DNA of 64,000 nucleotides from Hydrogenophaga pseudoflava NBRC 102511 (GTDB lineage: Bacteria > Pseudomonadota > Gammaproteobacteria > Burkholderiales > Burkholderiaceae_C), in the NCBI RefSeq assembly GCF_001592285.1, contig NZ_BCWQ01000006.1:124001-188000 (forward strand). The letters are read 5' to 3'. The position numbers and the translations under genes were made by a program. Positions 16,581 to 25,693 of this stretch are shown piece after piece. The notes under the pieces were generated by a model. That model ran no database searches and was not told the origin of the DNA. It was given only the letters and a program-made list of their open reading frames with translations. The first letter of the stretch is position 1; every line of letters begins with the position of its first letter.

Positions 16581-17783
16581 TCAGACGGCAGAACCCAGCC
16601 GGCCCACGCCTTCTTCGATCTTGTCCAGCCCCACCGTCGCAAACGACAGGCGCAGGGTCGCGTGGTCGGGGTTGTTCGCGTAGAACGGCGCACCCGGCAC
16701 AAAGGCCACGCCCTTTTCGATGGCTCGTTTGGCCAGCTCACCGCCATCGGCCACCTTGCCGCCCGCGCCCGTGAGGCGGGCCCAGACAAACAGACCACCC
16801 TGGGGCTGCACGAACTCAATCGCGTCGCCCAGTTCGCGGCGCAGGGCGTTGCCCATGGTGGCGGCGCGTTCGGCGTAGACCGCGCGCACCTTGGCCAGGG
16901 TGGCGGGCATGCGGCCGGCCTTGAGGTACTGTGCGGCGGTGGCCTGGGCGAAGGTGCTGGTGTGGGCGTCGCTGAACTGCTTGCACATGGTGGCCTTGGC
17001 CAGCAGTTCGGCCGGGCCGACCATCCAGCCCACGCGCAGGCCGGGGCTCAGCACCTTGGACAGCGAGCCGCAGTGCACCAGGCGCTCGCGGCTGCCGGGC
17101 ACGCTGGCGCTCAGGGCCAGCAGGCTGGGCGGTGGCGCGTCGCCGAAGTACAGGTCGCCGTAGGGGTCGTCTTCCACCACCAGCACGTTGTGCTGCACCG
17201 CCAGTTCCAGCACGCGCTTGCGGCGCTCCAGGCTCAGCATGGCGCCGCTGGGGTTGCCGAAGGTGGGAATCAGGTAGATGAATTTGGGCTTGTGCTCCAC
17301 GATGAGCTGTTCGAGTCGGTCGGTGTCCACGCCCTGCCCGTCCACCGGTGCCGTCACGAGTTGGGCGCCGTACAGGCGGAAGCACTGGATGGTGGCCAGG
17401 AAGGTCGGGCCTTCGACGATCACCTTGTCGCCGGGGGAAATGAGGGTCTTGCCCAGCAGATCCAGCGCCTGCTGGCTGCCGGTGGTGACGATCAGGTTCT
17501 CGGGCGCCACGCCCTGGTTGCCCTTGCTGGTCATGAAAGCGGCGAGCTGTTCGCGCAGCGGGTTGTAGCCCTCGGTCGCGCCGTACTGCAGGGCGCCCCC
17601 GGCTTCTTCGGTCAGCGCAGCATTGACGGCTTCGCGGATGCCGTCCACATCGAACATCGCGCTGTCGGGAAAGCCCCCGGCAAAGCTGATGATGCCGGGC
17701 CTGCCCAGCAGCTTGAAGAGTTCGCGGATGGCGGAGGTTTCGACGTTGTTCAGGCGGTCGGCAAACGGAATGGCAAAGCTCAT
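16581..17783 (-). CDS. PLP-dependent aminotransferase, class I/II (LysN/2-aminoadipate type)
   Basis: The 400-residue fold-type I aminotransferase has GGALQYGATEGYNPLREQLA near the start, the nucleotide-like loop TTGSQQALDLLGKTL, the substrate region PTFGNPSG, and the PLP Lys in HCGSLSKVLSPGLRVGW. The pattern best fits the MocR-like/2-aminoadipate aminotransferases and multi-substrate aromatic or branched-chain aminotransferases. Exact substrate cannot be read. Its start is divergent from nth, 71 bases away. Confidence 0.82.
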   Translation of the reverse strand: MSFAIPFADRLNNVETSAIRELFKLLGRPGIISFAGGFPDSAMFDVDGIREAVNAALTEEAGGALQYGATEGYNPLREQLAAFMTSKGNQGVAPENLIVTTGSQQALDLLGKTLISPGDKVIVEGPTFLATIQCFRLYGAQLVTAPVDGQGVDTDRLEQLIVEHKPKFIYLIPTFGNPSGAMLSLERRKRVLELAVQHNVLVVEDDPYGDLYFGDAPPPSLLALSASVPGSRERLVHCGSLSKVLSPGLRVGWMVGPAELLAKATMCKQFSDAHTSTFAQATAAQYLKAGRMPATLAKVRAVYAERAATMGNALRRELGDAIEFVQPQGGLFVWARLTGAGGKVADGGELAKRAIEKGVAFVPGAPFYANNPDHATLRLSFATVGLDKIEEGVGRLGSAV

Positions 17784-17854
17784 GCGAATGTCTCTGAAGA
17801 GGAATGGAAAGGTGGCGAAATGGTAGCGCCCTGCCCGGAACTACACTGCGCAAC

Positions 17855-18490
17855 ATGACACCCGCGCAGATCGAGACATTCTTCGCCACCCTCCAGGCCG
17901 CCAACCCGCAACCCGTCACCGAACTCGAATACACCAGCGTGTTCGAGCTGCTGGCCGCCGTGTTGCTCTCGGCCCAGGCCACCGACGTGGGGGTCAACAA
18001 GGCCACGCGCAAGCTGTTCCCGGTCGCCCATACGCCGCAGCAGATCCTGGACTTGGGCCTCGAAGGCCTGGAGTCCTACATCAAGACCATTGGCCTGTAC
18101 CGCAGCAAAGCGAAACACCTGATGGAGACCTGCCGCATCCTGGTGGAGCGCCACGGCGGCCAGGTGCCGCGCACGCGCGAGGCACTCGAAGCCCTGCCCG
18201 GCGTGGGCCGCAAGACGGCGAACGTGGTGCTCAACGTGGCCTTCGGCGAACCGACCATGGCGGTGGACACACACATCTTCCGCGTCGGCAACCGCACCGG
18301 CCTGGCGCCGGGCAAGACGCCGCTGGCGGTGGAGCAGCAGCTGCTCAGACGCATCCCGGCCAGGTACCTGGTGGACGCCCACCACTGGCTGATCCTGCAC
18401 GGGCGCTATGTCTGCCAGGCGCGCAAGCCGCTGTGCCACCAGTGCGCCGTGTCGGCCTGCTGCGACTTCAGACCCAAGACGACGGGCTGA
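17855..18490 (+). CDS. nth: Endonuclease III (DNA glycosylase/AP lyase)
   Basis: Nth removes oxidised pyrimidines in base excision repair. The 211-residue protein has the helix-hairpin-helix ALPGVGRKTANVVLN with the catalytic Lys, and the catalytic Asp in AVDTHIFRVGNR. It ends with the iron-sulfur cluster ligands in the C-x6-C-x2-C-x5-C spacing (CQARKPLCHQCAVSACC). The ATG at 17855 gives the normal length; a longer in-frame start adds 17 unrelated residues. All signature residues are present. Confidence 0.95.
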   Translation: MTPAQIETFFATLQAANPQPVTELEYTSVFELLAAVLLSAQATDVGVNKATRKLFPVAHTPQQILDLGLEGLESYIKTIGLYRSKAKHLMETCRILVERHGGQVPRTREALEALPGVGRKTANVVLNVAFGEPTMAVDTHIFRVGNRTGLAPGKTPLAVEQQLLRRIPARYLVDAHHWLILHGRYVCQARKPLCHQCAVSACCDFRPKTTG

Positions 18491-18515
18491 GGCCCGCCTG
18501 CCCAGGTACCGGCGC

Positions 18516-19778
18516 TCACAGCAGTGCCTGCGTGAGCGCGTGCAGCAGCAGCCCCACCAGCGCGCCCACCAGGGTGCCGTTGATGCGGATGAACTGCAGG
18601 TCGCGCCCGATGTGCTCTTCCAGCACGCGGCTCATGTCCTGCGCATCCCAGACCTGCACGCGCTGCGCCACGAAGCCGACGATGGCTTCGCGGCTGGCCT
18701 CCAGCACGCGCAGCAGCACCTGGTGCGCCTGCGTGTTGAGCCAGTCGCGCAAGGAATCATCGGCCAGCAGTTGCCGGCCCGCCGCCTGCGCCACCTGCGC
18801 GCAGCGGGCTCCCAGGTCGGACTCGGGCCGGGCCGCTTCCTCGCGCAGGCGCTTCAACACCTCGTGCCACCAGGCCTCGATCGGCTGACTCCACTGCGGC
18901 TGGTCCAGCCAGGCATCGCGCCAGACCGCCACCCGCTGTTGCCAGTCGGCATCGGTCTGCAGGCGCTCGATGGCGTCGGCCATCCAGTCGTCGAAACGGC
19001 GGCGCAACTCGTGCGCCGGGTCGGCCGCCACGTCGGAGAGCGTGTGCGTGAGCGCGGCCACCAGCTTGCGCGTGGCCAGGCGGGCAGCCATCTGGTCGAG
19101 TCCGACGTACTTGAGCTCCTTGAGTTCCCGCGCGATGCGATCGGTGAGCTGCTCCTGCACCGACGCCTGCTCCGCCCATCGCGCCATCTGCTGCAGCAGA
19201 CCGTCCAACCACTGCTGGTGATGCCCGTCGCGGGTGAGCGCGGCCAGCGCCTGACCGCCCAGTGTGGCCACATCCACCTGCCGCAACAGACGCTGCGCCA
19301 GGCCGGCGATCCATTGCCGGACATCGCTCTGGTCCAGGGCGCCGAGCACGGCGGGGGTGGCCTGCTGCACCCAGCGCCCCACCCGCTGGGCCGATTCGGC
19401 CTGTTCCAGCCACTGTCCCAGCTCTCGCGCCAGGTCCCAGCGCGCCAGCATGGGCTGCACATGCTCGGCGGTGAGGAAGTGCGTGCCGAGAAACCGCGCC
19501 AGCTGCGCGCCCAGACGGTCCTTGTTGGACACGATGATCGCCGTGTGCGGTATGGGCAGTCCCAGCGGATGGCGGAACAGGGCGACGACCGCAAACCAGT
19601 CGGCCAGCGCCCCCACCATCGCGGCCTCGGCCGCTGCCGCGACATAGCCCCATGCGACGTGGCGCGGCTCCATCAGCGTGGCGCCCACGTACACCCCGGC
19701 CGCCAGCAGCAGCAAACCCAGCGCCAGTGCCTTCATGCGGTCGACCGGGCTGAACGACGCGAAACGGGAACCATCCAT
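18516..19778 (-). CDS. DUF445-family membrane protein (YjiN type)
   Basis: The 420-residue protein has two N-terminal hydrophobic segments (about 15-35 and 42-68). A long helical cytoplasmic region rich in Gln, Ala and Arg follows, and a last hydrophobic segment lies near the C-terminus (GTLVGALVGLLLHAL). Typical DUF445 features are ADWFAVVALFRHPLGLPIPHTAII and, near the end, FIRINGTLVGALVGLLLH. The function is unknown. It lies next to cobC but 36 bases away with an opposite outlook on function, so membership in the B12 operon is uncertain. Confidence 0.82.
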   Translation of the reverse strand: MDGSRFASFSPVDRMKALALGLLLLAAGVYVGATLMEPRHVAWGYVAAAAEAAMVGALADWFAVVALFRHPLGLPIPHTAIIVSNKDRLGAQLARFLGTHFLTAEHVQPMLARWDLARELGQWLEQAESAQRVGRWVQQATPAVLGALDQSDVRQWIAGLAQRLLRQVDVATLGGQALAALTRDGHHQQWLDGLLQQMARWAEQASVQEQLTDRIARELKELKYVGLDQMAARLATRKLVAALTHTLSDVAADPAHELRRRFDDWMADAIERLQTDADWQQRVAVWRDAWLDQPQWSQPIEAWWHEVLKRLREEAARPESDLGARCAQVAQAAGRQLLADDSLRDWLNTQAHQVLLRVLEASREAIVGFVAQRVQVWDAQDMSRVLEEHIGRDLQFIRINGTLVGALVGLLLHALTQALL

Positions 19779-19814
19779 AGGCCCGAGTGTGCCCTCTCCC
19801 GGCGGACCTGCGCC

Positions 19815-20375
19815 TCAGACCTCGAGCACCATCCATTCGCCCGGCTGTGGTGCTTCACGCGGCCATTGAGCGGCCGATACGACGGGTCGGCGCCCGTACT
19901 GCGCCACACAGATCACCGACCGGATCACGCCCGCGTGGGTGATCCACAGCGCCTCGCCGCCCTCGCCCACGGCCCCGCGGGTGTCGTCCAGCGCGTCGGC
20001 CACCCGGTCCATCAGCTCGTGCACGCTCTCGGCGCCGCCGAAGCGGTGCAGGGCGAAGTCGGCCATCCAGGTGTCGAACGCGGTGCGGGGCACGGCGTCC
20101 CAGGCGATCTGCTCCCAGGTGCCGAAGTCCATCTCGCGGATGCGAGGGTCGGTCTGTGCCACGCCCAGGTCGGGGCGGTGCGCCCGCAAGGCCTGGTGCA
20201 GCTGCTGCGCCCGCCCCAGGTCCGACACCCGCACCGGCAGGCCGATCGGCAGCAGCGGTGCGATGGCCTGCGCCGCCTCGGCGGTCAGGGCCTGGTCGGC
20301 CGGCACGTCGCTGGCGCCGTAGCACAGGCCCGGCGGCAGCACCACCCGTGCATGGCGCAGCAGCCAGAGCTTCAT
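19815..20375 (-). CDS. cobC: Histidine phosphatase, probable alpha-ribazole phosphatase
   Basis: This 186-residue phosphoglycerate-mutase-fold phosphatase has the catalytic His in LWLLRHARVV (RHA instead of the usual RHG), the downstream Arg in SDLGRAQQLHQAL, the acid MDFGTWE, and the second His in LWITHAGVIRS. Position at the end of the B12 operon and ATGA overlap with cobS suggest it removes the 5'-phosphate from alpha-ribazole or adenosylcobalamin phosphate, the last step of nucleotide-loop assembly. Confidence 0.82.
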   Translation of the reverse strand: MKLWLLRHARVVLPPGLCYGASDVPADQALTAEAAQAIAPLLPIGLPVRVSDLGRAQQLHQALRAHRPDLGVAQTDPRIREMDFGTWEQIAWDAVPRTAFDTWMADFALHRFGGAESVHELMDRVADALDDTRGAVGEGGEALWITHAGVIRSVICVAQYGRRPVVSAAQWPREAPQPGEWMVLEV

Positions 20376-21187
20376 GGCGCCGCGGCGGGGAGGGACAGCG
20401 ACAGCGCGAACAGGAACGCGACCTCGCTCACCTGCTGCGTGGCGCCCAGCCCGTCACCCGTGAAACCCTGCAGCCGCCGGCGCAGCAGCCGGCCCATCCA
20501 CAGCAGCCCCAGCAGCGCGCCCAGCACCGCCTGCGCCCAGCGCACCGACGGCAGCAGCGCCACCACCAGGCCCATGGCCAGCGCCCACCATAGCACACCC
20601 ACAACCAGCGCGCCGCGCCCGATGCTCTCGGCCAGCGGCTTGGATTTGGAACTCGGCGTGTCGCCCACGTGCTGCATCGTGTGGATGACGAACAGCGGCA
20701 TCAGGCGCGAGGTGACGTGGCCGGCGAACAGCGCCACCGCGGCCAGCAGCGCCCCGCCCGACTGCGCGATCAGGGCCAGCACCGCCACCTTCGAGAACAG
20801 CGCCAGCACCAGCGCAATCGCCCCGAAGCTGCCGATGCGCGAGTCTTTCATGATCTCCAGCGCGCGCTCGCGGTTCGACGAGCCACCCAGGCCATCGGCC
20901 AGGTCGGCCAGCCCATCCTCGTGGAACGCGCCGGTCAGCAGCACGCTGAACACGGTGCTCAGCAGCGCCGCCACCCAGGGCGCAGCGGGCTGCGCCGGCA
21001 GCCACCACCAGATCGCGGCAAACAACGCCGCGGTGGGCAGCCCCACCACCCAGCCCACGCCGGGGAAATGCGCCGCGCTGGCGCGCAGCATGGCCGGCGA
21101 AAAACCCACCCAGTCCGCCAGCCGTCCCGTGACGGGGATGCGGGTGAAAAACTGGACAGCGATCAGAAAGTGACGGATGAAGGCCAT
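20372..21187 (-). CDS. cobS: Adenosylcobinamide-GDP ribazoletransferase
   Basis: CobS joins adenosylcobinamide-GDP to alpha-ribazole phosphate to make the nucleotide loop. The 271-residue polytopic inner-membrane protein has the conserved TGAFHEDGLADLADGLGG and MKDSRIGSFG motifs, plus several hydrophobic segments. It starts just 4 bases after cobT and overlaps cobC (ATGA). Motifs are intact, so activity is expected. Confidence 0.93.
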   Translation of the reverse strand: MAFIRHFLIAVQFFTRIPVTGRLADWVGFSPAMLRASAAHFPGVGWVVGLPTAALFAAIWWWLPAQPAAPWVAALLSTVFSVLLTGAFHEDGLADLADGLGGSSNRERALEIMKDSRIGSFGAIALVLALFSKVAVLALIAQSGGALLAAVALFAGHVTSRLMPLFVIHTMQHVGDTPSSKSKPLAESIGRGALVVGVLWWALAMGLVVALLPSVRWAQAVLGALLGLLWMGRLLRRRLQGFTGDGLGATQQVSEVAFLFALSLSLPAAAP

Positions 21188-21191
21188 GCCC

Positions 21192-22250
21192 TCAGCGTAC
21201 CGCCGTTTCGGCGCTGTCCTGCCGCGACACGCCGGCCGAATCGAAGCTGGCCATCTCGCGCAGGATGGCGCAGGCGCTCATCAGCAGCGGCCAGGCCAGC
21301 GCGGCGCCGGAACCTTCGCCCAGGCGCAGGCCCAGGTCCAGCAGCGGCTCGGCCTTGAGGTGCGCCAGCATCAGCGCGTGACCACGCTCGCCCGACTGGT
21401 GGGCGAACACGCAGCGCTGCAACACGGCGGGTTGCAGTGCGCTGGCCACCAGCACGGCCGAACTGGCGATGAAGCCGTCGACCACGATCACGCGCCGCTC
21501 GGCCGCGGCCTGCAGCACCGAGCCGACCATGGTGGCGATCTCGAAACCACCGAAAGCGGTCAGTGCGTCCAGCGGGGCTTTCGCATCCGGGTGGCGCGCC
21601 AGCACCTGGCGCAGGATGCCGATCTTGCGCTGCACCGCGGGAGCGTCCAGCCCGGTGCCCGCGCCCGTGCAGTCCACGATGTCGAGCCCGGCCAGGCGGC
21701 TCATCAGCAGTGAGGCCGCCGAGGTGTTGCCGATGCCCATCTCGCCCAGCAGCAGCGCGTTGCCCGGCAGGTCCTTCACCAGCGCGGCGCCGCTGGCGAT
21801 CGCGACATTGCACTGGGCGGCGCTCATCGCCGGGCCCTCCAGCGCGTCGGCGGTGCCGGGCGCCACCTTGTTGATGACCAGGCCGGGTCGCGGCGCAAAG
21901 TCGTGCCGCACACCGCAGTCGACCACCGTGAGGCCGATGCCGTTCTGGCGGGCCAGCACGCTCACCGCCGCGCCGCCGGCCAGGAAGTTCTCGACCATCT
22001 GCCAGGTCACGTCGCTCGGGTAGGCCGAGACGCCGCGTGCGGCCAGGCCGTGGTCACCCGCGAACACCACCAGCTGCGGGTCCCGCAGCTCGGGCGCCTC
22101 GCTGCCCAGGATGAGGCCGATGCGCTGCGCCAGGCGCTCGATCTGGCCCAGGGAGCCGACCGGCTTGGTCTTGTTGTCCAGCAGGTGCTGCAGGCGCGCG
22201 GCCAGCTCGGTCTGGGTGACGTCGTCGAGGACGGGGATTGGGAAATGCAT
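21192..22250 (-). CDS. cobT: Nicotinate-nucleotide-dimethylbenzimidazole phosphoribosyltransferase
   Basis: CobT activates the lower-ligand base (usually dimethylbenzimidazole) to alpha-ribazole phosphate. The 352-residue protein has the hallmark LVVFAGDHGLAARGVSAYP, the LLGEMGIGNTSAASLL motif, and the catalytic Glu region near the C-terminus within a Leu/Ala-rich helix. It lies three bases after cobQ. No bluB gene for making dimethylbenzimidazole is in the window. Confidence 0.94.
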   Translation of the reverse strand: MHFPIPVLDDVTQTELAARLQHLLDNKTKPVGSLGQIERLAQRIGLILGSEAPELRDPQLVVFAGDHGLAARGVSAYPSDVTWQMVENFLAGGAAVSVLARQNGIGLTVVDCGVRHDFAPRPGLVINKVAPGTADALEGPAMSAAQCNVAIASGAALVKDLPGNALLLGEMGIGNTSAASLLMSRLAGLDIVDCTGAGTGLDAPAVQRKIGILRQVLARHPDAKAPLDALTAFGGFEIATMVGSVLQAAAERRVIVVDGFIASSAVLVASALQPAVLQRCVFAHQSGERGHALMLAHLKAEPLLDLGLRLGEGSGAALAWPLLMSACAILREMASFDSAGVSRQDSAETAVR

Positions 22251-22253
22251 GGT

Positions 22254-23720
22254 TCAGTCCTTGTGAATGAGGGCATCGAGCACACCGGGCTCGACATGTT
22301 GTTCAAGAAAATCAGCCAGCCCGTCGAACACGGTGTCCAGCGTGGGCACACGGGCGCCGAACAGCGCGCGCAGCACCGCCGGGTCTTCGAACAGGCCGTG
22401 CAGGTAGCAGCCCAGCACGTTGCCCGCCGCGTTCTGCCAGGCCAGGCCGGGCATCACTTCGCGGGCGATGTCGCCCTTGGCGGCCATGGCCGGGTGCTGC
22501 GCGGTCTGCCCGTGGTGGATTTCGTAGCCGGCGGCGGTGACACCCGAGAGCGCCTGCCACGCGCCACCAAGTTCACCGAACGCCGCCGTCGTCCGGCGCA
22601 CGGTTTTCTCGGCGTCGAAGGCCGTCACCAGCGGCAGCAGGCCCAGGCCGGGTGCGTTGCCGTCGATGCCATGGGTGTCGATCAGCGCCTCGCCCAGCAC
22701 CTGCAGCCCGCCGCAGATGCCCAGCACCGCCCGGCCCTGTGCCGCGTGATGGGCCACGGCCTGGTCCAGCCCCTGCGCGCGCAGCCAGGCCAGGTCGGCC
22801 GCGGTCGATTTGGAACCGGGCAGTACGATCCAGTCCGCGCCCGCGCAGTCGGCCGGCGTGCGCGCCCAGACCAGGCGCACGCCCGGCACGTTCTTGAGCG
22901 GCTGGAACTCGTCGAGGTTGCTGATGCGCGGCCAGGCAATCACAGCGATGGTGGTCTGCACCGCACCCGCCACGCGTGTCTTGTCATCGAAGACGCCATC
23001 TTCCTCGGGCAGGCCGTGCTGCCACCACATGGGCAGCGTTGCCACCACCGGCACGCCGGTCAGGTCTTGCAGCATCTGCGGCGCGGGCGCCAGCAGGCTG
23101 GCGTCGCCCCGGAACTTGTTGAGCACGAAGCCTTTGATGAGTGCACGCTCGTCCTCGGGCAGCAGGGCCCAGGTGCCGTAGAGGTGGGCGAAGGCGCCGC
23201 CGCGGTCGATGTCGGTCACCAGCAGGCAGCGCGCGTCGGCGTGGCGCGCGACGCGCATGTTCACGATGTCGCTGGCGTGCAGGTTGATCTCGGCCGGCGA
23301 TCCCGCGCCTTCGATCACTACCACGTCGTTTTCTTCGCGCAGCGCGTCCAGCGCCGCCGCGATGTGCGGCCAGACGGTCTCGCTGCGGCCGCGCCAGGGC
23401 ATGTCGCTGAGTGCGCGGTGCACCTCGCCCATCAGCACCACCTGGCTGCGCGTGTCGGCCTCTGGCTTGAGCAGCAGCGGGTTCATGCGGACGTCTGGGT
23501 CGGCTTTCGCGGCGAGCGACTGGAAGTACTGGGCGCTTCCTATCTCGCCTTGTGCACCCGCCACCCCGGCCACCACCCGCGCGTTGTTGCTCATGTTCTG
23601 CGCCTTGAAGGGCGCCACCTTGAGGCCTTGGCGGGCGTAGTGGCGGCACAGCGCCGTCGTCAGCCAGCTCTTGCCGGCGCCGCTGGTCGTGCCCAGCACC
23701 ATCACACACACCGCAGTCAT
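22254..23720 (-). CDS. cobQ: Cobyric acid synthase
   Basis: CobQ amidates four side chains of the adenosylated corrin ring, using glutamine and ATP. The 488-residue protein has the nucleotide-binding loop GTTSGAGKSW at the start and the APFKAQNMSNN motif. A type 1 glutaminase domain follows in the C-terminal half, with the nucleophile Cys in GICGGLQVLG (about residue 333) and a final His. The start at MTAVCVMVLG gives the standard N-terminus and overlaps the cobD stop as ATGA. Confidence 0.95.
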   Translation of the reverse strand: MTAVCVMVLGTTSGAGKSWLTTALCRHYARQGLKVAPFKAQNMSNNARVVAGVAGAQGEIGSAQYFQSLAAKADPDVRMNPLLLKPEADTRSQVVLMGEVHRALSDMPWRGRSETVWPHIAAALDALREENDVVVIEGAGSPAEINLHASDIVNMRVARHADARCLLVTDIDRGGAFAHLYGTWALLPEDERALIKGFVLNKFRGDASLLAPAPQMLQDLTGVPVVATLPMWWQHGLPEEDGVFDDKTRVAGAVQTTIAVIAWPRISNLDEFQPLKNVPGVRLVWARTPADCAGADWIVLPGSKSTAADLAWLRAQGLDQAVAHHAAQGRAVLGICGGLQVLGEALIDTHGIDGNAPGLGLLPLVTAFDAEKTVRRTTAAFGELGGAWQALSGVTAAGYEIHHGQTAQHPAMAAKGDIAREVMPGLAWQNAAGNVLGCYLHGLFEDPAVLRALFGARVPTLDTVFDGLADFLEQHVEPGVLDALIHKD

Positions 23721-24715
23721 TCCGATGTCTCCACGTTCGTTTCGAGCGCACACAAGGCGGCGTCCAAAGCGGCCAACGTCTCAGGGCGCTGCGCGCTCAG
23801 GCGCCACCAGCCCGGCAGGCCGAACGAGGTGGCATCGCGCAGCTTGATGCACCGCTCACGCAAAGCGGCGGCCTCGATGGGTTGCGGCGGCCGGGCACAG
23901 CCGTAGGCGGTGTCGCTGGGCGCGCAGGTCCAACCGTGTGCTGCCAGCGTGGCGCGCAGGGCACCTGCCCAGTCGGCCAGCGTGTGGCGGCTCGCGGCCA
24001 CCCAGTCTTGCACCCCGGACGTGGTCCAGGCCAGCAGCATGGCCTCACCGTGCGCACCGATGGGCCAGGACGCAGCGAGCGCGTCCAGTTCGGCGACGTC
24101 GGCGTGCGCACCCAGCGGCGCAATGGCGTAGGCCGCGCGCACACCCGTCATGCCCAGGGCCTTGTTGGGCGACCAGAGCTGCCACACGCGGTCGAGTTGC
24201 GCAGCATCCAGCGCACTGTGCCCCCGCAGCCGCAGCGGTGCGTAGGCACGGTCCAGCACCACCGTGCGCGGCGTGTGGTTCAACAGGGCCCGCACCACCT
24301 CGGCCGATTCGCCCTGCCCCAGCGGGCTGCCGGGGTCGCAGAGCCAGGCCAGCGGTGCCTGCCCGGGATCGTTCACCCGTTCCAGCCCCCAGGCCGACGC
24401 CGCATGGGCGTAGTCGCCGTAGGCATGCGGCGGCGTCCAGAAACGGCGGTCGCCCAGGCGCCAGCGCCAGGCTGTCAGGCGCTGAACGCATTCGCTGGCG
24501 CTGGCGGCCAGCAGCACGCGCCAGGGCGCCACGCCGTGCAGGTCTGCCAGCGCGGCGCGCAGCCGGGTGTAGGCCGGGTCGGGGTAGTGCACGGCATCCG
24601 CGCGTTGCACCGCCTGCAGCGCCATCGGGCACGGCCCGCAGGCGTTGGCGTTGCTGGAAAAGTCCCAGCGCGCGACGCCCTGGGCGTCCGGCCCACCGTG
24701 GAAGCGCGCCGTCAT
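23717..24715 (-). CDS. cobD: Threonine-phosphate decarboxylase
   Basis: This PLP enzyme turns L-threonine phosphate into the aminopropanol phosphate linker of B12. The 332-residue fold-type I protein has the PLP-binding Lys in LWSPNKALGMTGVRAAYAI (about residue 205) and the N-terminal WDFSSNANACGPCP, where most relatives have a related N-x-N-P signature. It is short for the family (about 360), mainly at the N-terminus. It overlaps cobQ and cbiB by four bases each. Names conflict between species: this is CobD of Salmonella and CobC of Pseudomonas. Confidence 0.87.
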   Translation of the reverse strand: MTARFHGGPDAQGVARWDFSSNANACGPCPMALQAVQRADAVHYPDPAYTRLRAALADLHGVAPWRVLLAASASECVQRLTAWRWRLGDRRFWTPPHAYGDYAHAASAWGLERVNDPGQAPLAWLCDPGSPLGQGESAEVVRALLNHTPRTVVLDRAYAPLRLRGHSALDAAQLDRVWQLWSPNKALGMTGVRAAYAIAPLGAHADVAELDALAASWPIGAHGEAMLLAWTTSGVQDWVAASRHTLADWAGALRATLAAHGWTCAPSDTAYGCARPPQPIEAAALRERCIKLRDATSFGLPGWWRLSAQRPETLAALDAALCALETNVETSE

Positions 24716-25686
24716 GGCTGGCCCCCCAGCGACAAAGCCAACACACCGCCCGCCAGCAGCGCCAGCACCGCCACCACCTGTCCACAGCGTCGCAGCGCGC
24801 GCGCCGTGTCGGTGGCCAGCGGCGCCCTGCCCTGGCCGTTGAGTTCGTACACGTCGGGTTTGGCCAGCCGGATGCCCAGGCCCACGGCCAGCGCGCCCAT
24901 GGGCCAGCCGCCGTTGGGCGACGGCGTGAGGCCGGCGTTGGCGGCCACGGCCGACCATCCGCGGCCCATGGCTGGGAGCGCGATCAGCAGCGCGGTGAGG
25001 CGCGCCGGCAGCCAGGACAGTGCGTCGTCCACCCGGGCGGCCCACTTGCCGGCCCAGGTCCAGTCGCGGCCACCGCGCTCGCCCCGGTAGCCCCACATGG
25101 CGTCGGCCGTGTTGGCGAAGCGGTAGAGCGCTGCGCCCGGCAGGCCGGCGACAGCGAACCAGAACAGCGGCGCCACCACCGAGTCGTTGAGGTTCTCGGC
25201 CAGCGTGGACACCGCGGCCTCACGCACCTGGGTTTCGCTGAGCGATGTCACGTCGCGGCTGACCAGCCAGCCCACGCGCTGGCGCCCGGCCGCGAGCGAT
25301 TCGGCCAGCGCGGCTTCCACCGCCCGCACCTCGTCGCGCAGCATGCGCCAGGACAGCATGGGCTTGAGCAGCGCGCCCAGCAGCAAGGCTTGCCACAAGG
25401 GTTGCAGATCCTGCATCGCCCACCCGGCGGCGAACGCCAGCGCCACCACCAGCACCGCACCGGCACACCAGCCCAGCGCACCGCCCCAGAACTCCACCAT
25501 CGGCCGCGCAGGGGCACCGGCCGCCCGCGACACCCACCGCCCGACCGCACCCAGGAAGTGCCCCATGGCCACCACCGGGTGCAGCCGCACCGGCGGTTCG
25601 CCGAACAACCGGTCCAGCGCCAGCGCGACCAGCACCGCGCCAGCCAGCACGGCGGCATCGGGGGTGGGCAGGCCGGCGAAGTCCAT
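24712..25686 (-). CDS. cbiB: Adenosylcobinamide-phosphate synthase
   Basis: CbiB attaches the aminopropanol linker to adenosylcobyric acid, at the inner membrane. The 324-residue protein has the family start LALDRLFGEPPVRLHPVVAMG, the SRDVTSLSETQVREAAVSTLAEN motif region (only part quoted elsewhere in the family as SRD and ENxxDS), and several hydrophobic segments. ENLNDSVVAPLFWF matches the expected catalytic loop. Its start is seven bases downstream of the bioB stop. Confidence 0.92.
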   Translation of the reverse strand: MDFAGLPTPDAAVLAGAVLVALALDRLFGEPPVRLHPVVAMGHFLGAVGRWVSRAAGAPARPMVEFWGGALGWCAGAVLVVALAFAAGWAMQDLQPLWQALLLGALLKPMLSWRMLRDEVRAVEAALAESLAAGRQRVGWLVSRDVTSLSETQVREAAVSTLAENLNDSVVAPLFWFAVAGLPGAALYRFANTADAMWGYRGERGGRDWTWAGKWAARVDDALSWLPARLTALLIALPAMGRGWSAVAANAGLTPSPNGGWPMGALAVGLGIRLAKPDVYELNGQGRAPLATDTARALRRCGQVVAVLALLAGGVLALSLGGQP

Positions 25687-25693
25687 CAGAAGA

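Noticed and set aside
18408..21173. Long plus-strand open frame over DUF445, cobC and cobS
   Set aside because: It covers three real minus-strand genes, and its translation is low-complexity Arg/Gln/His-rich sequence.
21903..23906. Plus-strand open frame over cobT and cobQ
   Set aside because: Shadow of two well-supported genes; no motif.
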